Source: Sthenelais limicola
Lineage: Eukaryota; Annelida; Polychaeta; Phyllodocida; Sigalionidae
NCBI GenBank assembly: GCA_942159475.1
Contig: OW804098.1
Span: 118,631,374-118,695,373 of the forward strand
DNA length: 64,000 nucleotides
Reading direction: 5' to 3'
The notes beneath the pieces are model-generated. The model searched no databases. It saw only the letters and a program-made list of their open reading frames with translations, and had not been told where the DNA came from. A program made the position numbers and the translations under genes. Positions 12,899 to 24,100 of the stretch are shown piece after piece; position 1 is the stretch's first letter, and each line of letters starts with the position of its first letter.

Positions 12899-13490
12899 GG
12901 GTCAGATTGTTAAGAAATCATGTACAATCTGCAGCGTTATACATAAAGTAAATTATATCAAATAAGGGTGAAAGAATAGTAGACATAAGATATATCTGAG
13001 TATATTTGTTAGCCGTCACAGAAAAAAGGGTGAAGTAAAATAAAATAAGTCTAGAATGCTGAAATTTGAGATACCATCATATTTGAAAAATGAGATAAGG
13101 TGGATCCCAACGATATTGACATTTAGACTTACTATGTCTATATTGTGTTTGATATCATTTTGTGTTCGAAAGAAAACTTTGCTAATTTCTAGTAGGCAAC
13201 TACTAGTAAATAGCTAAATGTACTTTATAGGACGACCTTAGAAACACACGGATATATACACTGTCTTGGAATTATTCATACGATTATTCCTCCAGAGCTA
13301 TGTCCGAAAAAAATAGTTTAAAAAATCTCAATCTTGCAACATATGTCGTCCTTAATCTGTAACTCTTCACATTAAATTGAGTCGATTAGAAACAATCTGC
13401 TCGGTCATGTTGAACTATATTTCGAGCCTTATACATGTATTAAACTCGGGTTATTCACGACTATTGGGGAATACCAATTGTACATGATTG
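12899..13490. mobile_element. MITE-A copy split by MITE-B-like sequence
   Basis: A left A end (GGGTCAGATTGTTAAG at 12,899) and a degraded right A end (CAATTGTACATGATT near 13,470) flank about 360 bp that reads as MITE-B interior (GAGATACCATCATATTTGAA, then CTTTGCTAATTTC and AGGACGACCTTAG). This suggests a B element inserted in an A element. All ends are diverged. Confidence 0.45.
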
Positions 13491-13829
13491 TTCTGATGCT
13501 CATAAACACACAAGTACCATTATACATTATGCATTTTAACTGTCAATATAGCATTATTCTTATACATGTAATTAGATTCCTGTATGTGTTTTTACTGAAG
13601 GACCTGGAGCTGGTGTTCGGGAGTATATATTTCCTCTTTGGCATGGGTCTAGTACAAATCAACGCACAACTACCTACATGAGTACTAATACCTAATCATA
13701 TATTAGACAGGGGGCCCTCAGGAAGACCTATGGTTTCATGGAAGAGAGGCACCCCTTTTTCGGTAAAAAATTGATTGATGTTATTGAAAGTCCGTAAATA
13801 AAGCATTATACATACATACAAGTCAAATT

Positions 13830-14371
13830 ACAACAATAGCTGGTAGTATACAAACATAGGAGCTAGTGGAAGACCAGCTATAGGAGCTGAATTAAACAGC
13901 CTGATGAAACATAACACAGCCATGGATGGTAGTATACTACCCCATGAGTTAGTGGACACACTTTTATAAGAGTAAAACTAAACAGCCTGGTAAAACCATC
14001 ATACAACAGGTAACGGTAGTATACTACCTCAGGAGTTCGTAGAAGATCAACCATAAAACTTAGAATAAACAGCCTGGTAAAACATAACTCATCAATAGAT
14101 AGTAGTAAACCACCCCAGGAGCTAGTGAAAGACTATAAGCAGCCTGGTAAATATCATACAACAACAGACGGTAGTATACTACCTAGGATTTAAAGACAAA
14201 CTGTGGGAGCTGAACTAAATAACCAGGTACAATACCATACAACATTAGATGGCAGTATACTACCCCAGGACCTAGTGGAACACCTATTATAGGAGCTGTA
14301 CTAAACAGCCTGGTGAGAAAATAATGCAACAATAGATGATGATATACTACCTCAGGAGCAGGCAGAATTTT
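13830..14371 (+). repeat. Tandem repeat, unit about 80 bp
   Basis: About seven diverged units contain AACAGCCTGGTAAAACAT, GGTAGTATACTACCCCAGGA and GCTAGTGGAAGACCA in that order. The array is interrupted at 14,372 by a MITE-B, and a further partial unit follows it at about 14,773-14,805. Confidence 0.75.
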
Positions 14372-14375
14372 ATAT

Positions 14376-14768
14376 GAGATGTGTTTCAGGAAAATGAGTC
14401 ATAAGTCGCAAAAAATGGATTTTGAGATATCACCATATTTGAAAAGATGAGATCAAGCCGATTCCAATGATAGTAAACAGTCGAATAATCTAATAAATAT
14501 TTCTAGATTTTAAGTTTGATAATTTCGTTTTTGAAAAAAAAGTTTCCAATATTTCTGGGGGTCAATAAACAGTAAGGTAACTAAATGTAGTCCATATGAG
14601 GACCTTCAAAACGAAAGATATATTACATAGATTGTCCTGAAATTTGATACATCGATTGAGATAACTATAAGTAACACACTCTCCAAAAATCAGAACATTC
14701 TAATAATGAGATCTTGCGAAAAAAATTATGACTTGCGACTTATGACTCATTTTCCTGAAACACATCAC
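14376..14768. mobile_element. MITE-B copy with ATAT target duplication
   Basis: Ends GAGATGTGTTTCAGGAAAAT and its mirror ATTTTCCTGAAACACATCAC. ATAT is duplicated at 14,372-14,375 and 14,769-14,772. About 393 bp, non-coding, inserted in the 80-bp tandem array. Confidence 0.85.
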
Positions 14769-15235
14769 ATATGGGCTGAAGTAAACAGCCTGGTAAAACA
14801 GTATACACCTTTCTCACGTTGACCAATGTTAATAGTGCACATTAACAAAGATGACATAATAACCTAGGCACAAGCTAGAGAGTTTACAGTGCACAGGCCT
14901 CCGCCTTCTCCCTCTCACTGTGCATGTGTGAGTTAGCAGAGAAAAGACTGCATCGGTGAACTATGCAAGGTGGCCTATACAGTATTACTTCATTGTAATT
15001 TATATTAATCTTATACTCTTCCATACATGGACATTTGAATTACCATTAGGGCGACTGGACGTGTAGAGAAACGTGAACGCTTCTGAAACAGGTGAATAGT
15101 AAAGATTGGTATATGGTTGTTGTGTTGTTGAGTTGAGGTATATTGTGTTGAGTGTGTGTATGATTGCTGCTTCAGGCAGGTGCGTTTGACTCAGTATGTG
15201 AGTGGCTTTACACATGGTGGTATATGGGTCAGACT

Positions 15236-15460
15236 TTCAGAAAATGTACAATTCACCTTCCCCAATCCTCTCAAATAACACATATTTAAGACAAAAATGA
15301 GCTTCAAAATGCAGTTTAACATAACAGAACTGATACTTTAAATGAATGCGATACCAAATATACTCAGATATACCCTATACTCTTCATTTTTCAGCCTAAT
15401 TTAAGAGAATTTCCTAAATGTATTTAGCTGCCAATTGTACATTTTCTGAAAATCTGACCC
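15236..15460. mobile_element. MITE-A copy with ATAT target duplication
   Basis: Full-length A element. ATAT at 15,232-15,235 and 15,461-15,464. The right flank runs directly into the TATG-rich simple repeat. Confidence 0.8.
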
Positions 15461-15464
15461 ATAT

Positions 15465-15790
15465 GTGTGTAGCATGTATACCTGTATATATTATGTGTAT
15501 GAGTATGTGTATGTGTTGTGTGCATCTGTATACAAATATGTATTTATATATCCATGCCTGCATGTATGTATGTATATATGTATGTTTGTATATATGTATG
15601 GATGGATGGATGTTTGTGTATGTATACATGCATGTATGTAAGTATGTTTTTGTATAAGCATAGTGATGTATAAAATGCTGTGTGTATCGGTATATAATTA
15701 TATGTATATATACATGCATGCATACAGGTAATTGTATATGTCTGCATGTATACATGCATACATGTATACATGCATGTGTGTGGGTGGGCG
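15465..15790 (+). repeat. TATG-rich simple repeat
   Basis: About 325 bp of degenerate TGTATGTATATATG sequence. It yields long frames rich in Tyr, Ile, Thr and His on both strands, none of which is a gene. Confidence 0.85.
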
Positions 15791-15814
15791 TGTGGGGTTG
15801 GGTTTTTATGTATG

Positions 15815-15990
15815 AGGGTCGGATCTTCAGAAAAAGTACAATCGGCAGATCTATATATATATTTAGTCAATTCTGGTAAATTAGACTTAAACTGAAACTG
15901 AAATTAGACTTTAACTGAACAATGGGCAGACATACTAGATGTATCAGAGTATTATTTATCACGGGTACAAATCACAATGATGTGAATAAT
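15815..15990. mobile_element. MITE-A fragment, left end only
   Basis: It starts GAGGGTCGGATCTTCAG with the A interior following (AATTCTGGTAAATTAG). No right inverted repeat is seen before the next sequence begins. Confidence 0.5.
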
Positions 15991-16151
15991 TGATCAGCAT
16001 GAAAACATATCAGGTTCTCTTGTAAAGATTTCTTGGAAGATACAGTAGGATTCTGATAAATCCTGCTGAAAGATTATAAAAGCTAGAGCCATCTTAATAC
16101 ACCTTTCTTGCGTTTTCTCAACTAACAGGTTATAACTGTAGAACTGTGATA

Positions 16152-16384
16152 GGGTCAGATTTTCAGAAAATGTACAATTCAATTTCACCAATCCTCTCAA
16201 ATAACCAAGATCTCAGACGAAAATAATGTTCAAAATACAGATCATTTTAGCCAAACAGATTGCTAGAACCAATGCAATGCTGAATATACTTGAATTTACC
16301 TAGTATTGACCAAATTGCAGTCCAATTTAGCAGAATTTAATAAATGTACAGCTGCTAATTGTAGATTTTCTGAAAATCTGACCC
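16152..16384. mobile_element. MITE-A copy
   Basis: Full-length, both inverted repeats present. Flanks GATA / AATA are an imperfect 4-bp duplication. Confidence 0.75.
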
Positions 16385-16528
16385 AATAGCAACCTTCATT
16401 TAGCTGCTTATGTAATCCCTTTAATTAGTGTTTGTGTTTATATGGCATTGCATAACAGGATTAACTACTTGATGAAGTAAACGATTGATCTCGCTGTAAG
16501 AAGGCAGGTGTATAAAGAGGGAGTACTT

Positions 16529-16763
16529 GGGTCAGATTTTCAGAAAATGTACAATTTGCCTGCACCAATAATAACAAATAACCCAAATTTAAGACAAAAA
16601 TAATCTTCAGAATGCAGTTTAACATAACAGAACTGATACTTTAAATCAATGTGATACCAAATATAATCAGATATACTCACTATTAATCGTTGTTCAGTCT
16701 AATTTAGTCAAATTTCCTAAATCTGTAGAGCTGCTAATTGTACGTTTTCCGAAAATCTGACCC
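16529..16763. mobile_element. MITE-A copy with ACTT target duplication
   Basis: Both inverted repeats present. ACTT occurs directly at 16,525-16,528 and 16,764-16,767. This non-palindromic duplication is decisive for a 4-bp target site. A further broken A fragment follows at about 16,831-16,900. Confidence 0.8.
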
Positions 16764-17052
16764 ACTTGGTCGTCATTACCTACCACAGAGGTATTTTAGA
16801 GTGATTAGCCAAACGTTAAACATGGTTAAAGTGTCAGATCATCAGATCGTCAGAACATGTACAATTTGCCCTCATCGATCGTCTCAAATTAACCACATAA
16901 ACACAGAAATGAAGATAAAAAAGAAGGAACTTGCAAAGGCATACATAACTAGGTACTGGCTTTGGCTGAAAGGGACAGACCGGACATTGACACCACCCAG
17001 GACAGGCTGGATCACATTGGAACAGACAAGAATAAAGAGGCGCATATAGTAT

Positions 17053-17183
17053 AGCATTAATACACAAGGTTTTGGGTGTCTGGGTGGTCTGTTGCCTGGT
17101 GGACAATTCGAGGGGCGTTAGCCCCAGAATTTCCACCAGGCAACAGACCACTTAAACCATCCAAAACCAAGGGTATTAGTGCT
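17053..17183. repeat. Palindrome P3
   Basis: Arms start AGCATTAATACACAAGG and end CCAAGGGTATTAGTGCT; the centre is GAGGGGCGTTAGCCCCAG. Its termini resemble those of P8 at 47.16 kb (AGCA-TTA-TACCC...), although the arm interiors differ. Confidence 0.75.
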
Positions 17184-17384
17184 TTTAGACCCGGTTCGGT
17201 CAGATTCAACTGTTATTTACTGACTTTTATTTACCAGTTCTTTTGACGTCTATAACCCCCATTCCTTAGCGGAAGTTGCCGGAAGTGATTGCTGTGGTCT
17301 ATTGTGACAAAAATACACCCCAGAATCTGACCTACCTGGGTCTAAGGTAGAAGAGATAAACCAGGACAGAAGGGATAACCGGAG

Positions 17385-17998
17385 ACAGACAGGGATAAAC
17401 TGGGATAGACAGGGATAAACAGGGACAGACAGGGAGAGACAGGGATAGACAGGGATAGACAGGGACAGGCAGGGATAGACAGGGACAGGCAGGGATAGAC
17501 AGGGACAGGCAGGGATAGACAGGGACAGGCAGGGATAGACAGGGACAGGCAGGGATACACAGGGACAGGCAGGGATAAACTGGGACTGACAGGGATACAC
17601 AGGGACAGACAGGGATAGACAGGGACAGACAGGGATACACAGGGACAGACAGGGATAGACAGGGACAGACAGGGATACACAGGGACAGGCAGGGATACAC
17701 AGGGACAGGCAGGGATAGACAGCGACAGGCAGGGATAGACAGGGACAGACAGGGATAGACAGGGACAGGCAGGGATAGACAGGGACAGGCAGGGATAGAC
17801 AGGGACAGGCAGGGATAGACAGGGACAGGCAGGGACAGACAGGGACAGGCAGGGATAGACAGGGACAGGCAGGGATAGACAGGGACAGACAGGGACAGGC
17901 AGGGATAGACAGCGACAGGCAGGGATAGACAGCGACAGGCAGGGATAGACAGGGAACTACAAGGATAAAAAGGGACAGACAGAGACAGACAGGGACAC
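17385..17998 (+). repeat. Minisatellite, 20-bp unit
   Basis: About 30 units of AGGGACAGGCAGGGATAGAC, built of two related 10-mers (AGGGACAGGC and AGGGATAGAC), with mostly C/T-type variation. Frames of more than 100 codons on the minus strand (Pro-Cys-Leu-Ser repeats) are artefacts. It ends about 110 bp before the acceptor of the first PLAT-gene coding exon. Confidence 0.9.
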
Positions 17999-18110
17999 GT
18001 TAAAAACCAGACAATGAAGTCTGCATTAAAGTAACCATATTATGTTTAATTTATGATCCATGTACTCTGACACATTAAGTAATTAATATGACATATAATT
18101 CTTTTTCCAG

Positions 18111-18184
18111 AAAGGTGAACTGATTCTGTTATGACCTAGGCACCAAAATGGCTTCTATCTTCAACAATATAGACAGTGATGAAG
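18111..18184 (+). CDS. PLAT gene exon 1 (start codon)
   Basis: The acceptor CTTTTTCCAG ends at 18,110; 37 nt of 5'UTR precede ATG 18,148, which sits in a good context (CCAAAATGG). Coding reads MASIFNNIDSDE, then GTAAG at 18,185. An upstream ATG is closed by TAG a codon later. The acceptor implies at least one noncoding exon further upstream. Confidence 0.65.
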
Positions 18185-21100
18185 GTAAGAACATTAGTTC
18201 CTTCGTTTTCACTCGAATTCCTTATTATGATTGATGACCTAATCAACAAGCAAAGTTATTCATAAAAGAAAGGTCAAATCAGCTACAAATAACTGACTCA
18301 GGTGAGTGATAATAAAGGAGAACATCGCAGGAAAGAATTTTGGTTTCCCCAAAACCCTGTAGCGAAATTAACCAGACATAATCCTTAAAAAATGTTGATC
18401 AAGTAAATGTGTGATGGGTTGGAAAAGGAAAGCTGAAAGAAGAGAAAATCTTAAGTTTTGGGCCACCGTTAGCTGAATATGCAGCTTGAATCTAAATACC
18501 AGCATTGTCAGACGGGTATTGTCAGGCGAGAATTCAAGGAACTAATGCATGAACAATAAGAGTAACTATATTTTTTGCAAACTTCGTCTTGAGAGAGAAC
18601 ATGGTTGGGTTAATACAAAAAGCCAAAGAAAGGATGTTATCATATTATTTAATATTTTAGGGATGACTGTAGTTTACTAAAAAAAAATCACTATGGAGGT
18701 CAATAGAAGAAAAGCATGAATTCACAGATTTTACAAGATTTACCAGATTTTAGACTAAAGAAGTGTGACAGCGATTTGTTTCTTGTAAATGTCTCCATAC
18801 TGTTTTGTCCTCAAAAATCCAAAACGTACGAAAATATTATTCAGCTTTCACTGAATGACATGAAATTCATTGGCTCTTTGAGTTCGTTCAACCATGTTCT
18901 ATCTAAATCCAAGATTTATAACAGAAATCACGATTCCTTCTTATTTGAGCGCTGGTATTTACCTTTAAGTTGGTGAAGGCTACTCATATATTGTCTGCAG
19001 CCCTGAGCCATGTGATATGAATTGATATATTTCAGTGTTTGAGAGCAGACTATGCCATCTGTGTGCTGTAGATGGGGATGAGGAACGTAGCCGTGTACGG
19101 GTAAGTCTTATGGAGGCTCTAATCCCTTTAGAGCTGCTTTAGAACATTTTCTGCTTTATTTGTCTCTTCACTTTAGCCATTACTGAATATTACTCCTCAT
19201 AATGAAGTCATGTTGTGTATACAATATAGATCTTCACCTAACGCTCTGTTTTCCTTGGCCTAATTGGCTTCACATCTGGCACTAAGACTGCCACTGGCCT
19301 GGCCTTGAATCTCATACCAAACTTGAATGCTACTGGTTATGTAACACTGGAAGTTGTCAACAGTTTGGCCTGGTTTTCAGGTCCTCTTTTGAAAAGGAGG
19401 TTATTGCGCTAAAGCCTGTGTGGCGTCACCTTAAGCTAGCTTGATATTGCAAATCTTCTAAACCCGAGAATTACTATCAATTAACTGCTATGATGAATTA
19501 TAACCCCATTTTATCAACATTGCTTGATTATTATTTCTTGTAACGTGCCTCCCTGAAAAAGGGCCCTTGAAAAATGAAACTTTGGAAACACTCAATAAAT
19601 ACCACCAAGCCTAAACACCAAACTTCTACCCTTATTGTCTTTGTGACTTGACCTCACTCATGTATTTATCTTAAGCGAATTACTGCAACGCTTGCTTGTC
19701 TTTCTATACATATTCATTACTTGTACTACAAATTCTCACCCAAAACAAGCCCCATCTGTAGTAGTGTGTGTAACAGCATCCAGAAATTTTACCTGCTGGT
19801 ACTTTTGCTTGCTGAACTTATTTTATTTTCTGTTTTTGTTCTTATAGTCACCTTGAATGACACTGTATGCCCACCACCCACCCATCCTTCACTCCTCCTG
19901 TCACATTAGAATTCATGTGTTAAGGTTTGATACCTGTGTGTAGCCTTGCCTCAAGGCTACACACACACTAGTGGGAGGCAGCGGGAAGCAGTGGCAGGGG
20001 CAGTGTGTGGTACTGGGGCGTGTGAAGCTATGTCAGTGAGTGAAGGTGCAGTGTGTGTGAGAGGTCCGAGAGGGGTGGTAGTCTAAACAAATTCTATATA
20101 TTTAAAAGTACAAGTTTGTTACACCGTATAATATATAAGTCCTCCCATAAAAAGGCTTTGTAACTAACACAAGTTTCATTGGAGAAGATAATAAGGTTGC
20201 AACTTACATGGGATAACAACAAAAGTTAGGCCATAAGTAGGGGTCGTTCATATATGGGGAGTGGACGCTAATTTATAGGGTGACAGGAGGAATTTCCGAT
20301 ATGGGATTCCATCCTCATAGAGGGCGGGTCGGTCGCGCCTCATCGAGATGTATCACTTGCATGCACACAGGCTGAAATCGCACATTACTTTATGATAACC
20401 GCCACACATAAATGAGTACTTTTTCCCTATTACAGAAGGGGTACCACCTTGATGCTAAGGGTGCCCCAGAACCCAGAACGGTGTACATCCCTGGATATAA
20501 GGAGAATGAGTACGAGGTGATCAAGGCCGACACAGCCAAGGCCAGGAAGGGCATATATCACCTCAAGGTTGTCACTGGTAACAGGGGGGACCTCGCCTGT
20601 AGGGCTAAGGTAAGTAATATTATTTGTTAATAATTAAACGAGGCGATGCGACACCCTCTAATGCTACCATGTAACTGAAGAATGTTACATTCTGCATTAC
20701 CAGGACCTCCTTAGTCCCTTGGAGATGTCATGCTGACATCAACAAGGGGTGTGCTAGTTGCTAGGAAAATTTCCCAACTGTTTTAATGTCATAATTTCAT
20801 TGTGAAAGCACATTTATATGAAATTAAAAAGGAAAACTGATGTCTGTATCCTCAAAATTTCCCCCAAAGAGAATAAAATAATATTTGTTGTTACCAGGAC
20901 TATGATGGTAGTTGTATGCTAGTACTTGGGCCAGGAGGTCATATCGCAGTTGCTGTTGGGTTGGAACCAACAACATGCAACTAATGCCCCTGAACTTACC
21001 AAGTCCTTTAGACCATCCAGCCACTTTCATCATTGTTAGAAATTATTATTATTGTTATTGTTATTATTACAAGTTAAACCGTTCTAAGATCTCCCCTTAG

Positions 21101-24100
21101 CCCCTTCTTTGTATAGACAATAGGACAATAAGTGATACGAAACATGGGTTTGCCATTCAGATGGTGACTCTCGCCACCCTTTATTAAATAAGCAATAGAA
21201 AAATTTGGTAGCCTACAACTGTAGGCCTACATGGCGCTGGCAACGGTTCCGGTTCAAATAGCATTTCAATTTGGCGGCAGTAAGAGTCAATTTATTTTTC
21301 ATCCAAGTAGGATTAGAACGATAATGACCATGTTAAAACCTGCCTCTCAGTTTGCCATGACCTCCCTGTCGCACCTTTCCCTCTCCCCCTTGCCTTCCTC
21401 TCCCCCTCCCTCCCCAAAGAGATATTGTTGAGCAGAGCCCCCACCACCCCACCTTCACCTTTCCCGAATTGGCGCGGGAAAAAGCGTTGTCAAGCACTCA
21501 GGAGTACAACGCGTATTACTAATGTTGTTTAGTCCCCGTTGGTTGGTCTGAGCTGGCCCGTTATAGACGCATAGAGGGCCAGTGGTCACTACCGGTCCCG
21601 CTGGCCCTCTAATCCTAGAGAACTTCCGGTAAAGAGCCCAACCAACGGGGACTAAAGCCATTAGAGCCTTCGTTTATTGTCCTCGCTGGCCCTCTATGCC
21701 TTCGGGAACCTGTCTCGGCCTCCGGCCTCGACAGGATTCCCGTCAGGCATAGAGGGCAAGCTCAGACAATAAACTCAGGCTCTAATTGCCCAATAAGTAA
21801 GAAGGCTTCGCGACACACATTATTGCGTTGTGGCCGGCATTAGTGAGCCTAAAGTGTCCTGGTTGTTTTCACATGTAATCCAACTTCTACTTGCTTGATT
21901 TACAAAATGAAAACATATTCTAAGAGGGAAATATTTACCCTATAGGTCGTATTATTTCTATAGTTTTACAAATATTAGATCATTTTGATTCAGCCTTTCG
22001 AAAACGGCCAAAAAACAACGGCGAGGTAAGCCATAGACATAGCCCTACAAAAAATCTTGCTGACAATTTGGTAGTTTCTCAAATATTATGCTACTCGTAA
22101 ACTGAGTAATCTTCGAGAAAGCATATGTTATACATGGTTTAAAGCCCTTTTTCTCTGCTTGCCAATGGTATAAGGCAAGCGCTGAGACTGGAAAGACCTG
22201 GTAGGCTATACAGAATTAAATAAATGGCAACTATGTCTATGTGAGGCTTCAAACAGTTTCCTAGTGAATAGTTTTCATAATAAATATATTTTGACTTGAG
22301 AACATAGTTTTTAATATTTTATTCAGTGTAGACGAGAAACCTAGTTCTCAAATTGCAAGCCCTTCTTATCTGACGAGCGGCCACATTGGAATTTTGAACC
22401 TTATAGGGAAAAAGTTCTATATTTTAATTTGATTTGTTTTCATCAAAATTAATTTTAATCGGTTTATAATTAACAAGCTTTCTAGTTTGGATATAAAACA
22501 GATTTAGTTTTCCGAATAACTTCTTTAGTTATCACTTTTTAAAAGTTTATATCATTAGTATTAAGATCTTAGTGAATTATTATTATTATTCAGCTATAAC
22601 AATTTGCAACATTCATATTTTTTAATATTCTCAGCTATAACTTACATCTAGAAGATCTCATTATAAATTGTAGGCCCTATACACAAATACATTTGTTTCT
22701 ATCAATGAAAATATCATTATGCCTTGATAGGTGTGCATTTTCACAAAATCATGGCCAAATTTTACCATTCGCCGCTTTTGGCATGCAAGTAATTTACTAT
22801 TCTAGTTTGATTGGTTGTGCTATTTTGATTGGTTTTATTGGTTGTAGTTGCGACAATCAATGACTCTTATTTCATCATGCTCATTTTTGCTCAATGTAAA
22901 TGATGATTAAATAAGGCTAAAATAATAATATAACATATCATGGCATAAAAATGAGACTCAACGAGAGATGGATATAGGGTGATGCATTCACAAAACACTT
23001 GTGCATTGTTTTTCCATCTTTCCGACAGAAAAACCACACACTCATGTTTTGCGAGTCCTTCACACTATATATCTGTTTGTCGTTGAGTTCCATCTTAATA
23101 TCACATCATGAAATGTTATTCACATTTTAAAACAAAGCATGAGCTGTTTAGATAGCTATGCATTATAATGAACCACAAAGTGTGATGATCAGTTAAAAGA
23201 TAAGTTCACAAATTATACATTTATCATTTCAGGTTTCCGTGAAATTGATAGGAGGTTCAGGAGAAACTGACTTTTTATGTCTTGAAAAACCTCGGCCCTA
23301 TTCCGTACCCTTCAGCTTTGCTGTAGGAGCGATAGAAACATTCTATTTCCAGACCGTGCCTCTCAATACCATCACTTCCTTAGAAATAAAGGTGAGTAGA
23401 TTATATTTGAATTAAAGTGTCATTAACACAAAACTCTAAGTGGGCATAGTCATAATTATGTATGTGTAAAATTAAATGATTTTAGAAATTTTGGATTTTA
23501 GAAAAATCTTAAAATCTCACCTAATTCTGGCTAAAAGGTTCATTCTCTTAGAAATGGATTGGCAATTAATGCTTGAGTTGACTTAAAAGTCAGACTCAGA
23601 CTGGAATCTGGTTGATGAATAGTAATGTTGTATTGGGTGTAGATGGGGAGTGAGGAGAAACAGCAGCTGTACCTGGACAGTTTACAGCTTTTGGATGCTG
23701 TGAGTGACATGGAGTTTAATAACAATAATAATGATCAATAATAATGAACAATAATAATGAATAATATCAATGAATAATGTTGTATTGGGTGTAGATGGAG
23801 AGTGAGGAGAAACAGCAGCTGTACCTGGAGACATTGTAGCTTGTGGATGCTGTGACTGTCATGGCGTATGATAACAATAATAATAACAATAATAATGAAT
23901 AATAATGAATAATATTATATTGAATATAGATGGAGAGTGATGAGAAACAGCAGCTGTACCTAGAGACATTGCAGCTTGTGGATGTTGTCTCTGACATGGA
24001 GTATGTCTTCCAGCATGATGACTGGCTGGTGTCCAACAAGAAGAGCACCTGTCGCCTGGTCATGAAGCCATCAAGGGTATCCAGCATTGAGAAGCCTGGT

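Larger units (their letters stand above)
207..18110. other. Intergenic stretch without a recognised host gene
   Basis: Roughly 18 kb between the divergent membrane-protein gene and the PLAT gene. I see no multi-exon coding signal in it. It holds MITE-A and MITE-B copies, LINE 3' fragments, a pyrimidine-rich dispersed repeat, palindromes and several tandem arrays, listed separately. Stretches such as 507-3,287, 7,200-8,100 and 10,730-11,250 show nothing I can name. A 5' noncoding exon of the PLAT gene may lie near the right end, because the first coding exon has an acceptor site upstream of its ATG. Confidence 0.5.

Noticed and set aside
15414..15879. Frames of 65-113 codons on both strands
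   Set aside because: TATG-rich simple repeat and MITE-A ends.
17250..17700. Three overlapping minus-strand frames of 110-122 codons (Pro-Cys-Leu-Ser repeats)
   Set aside because: They come wholly from the 20-bp minisatellite, whose two 10-mers keep all frames open. No splice or start context.
17385..17998. Regular short repeats that could suggest a CRISPR array
   Set aside because: Repeats are directly adjacent without unique spacers, and the genome is eukaryotic. It is a minisatellite.
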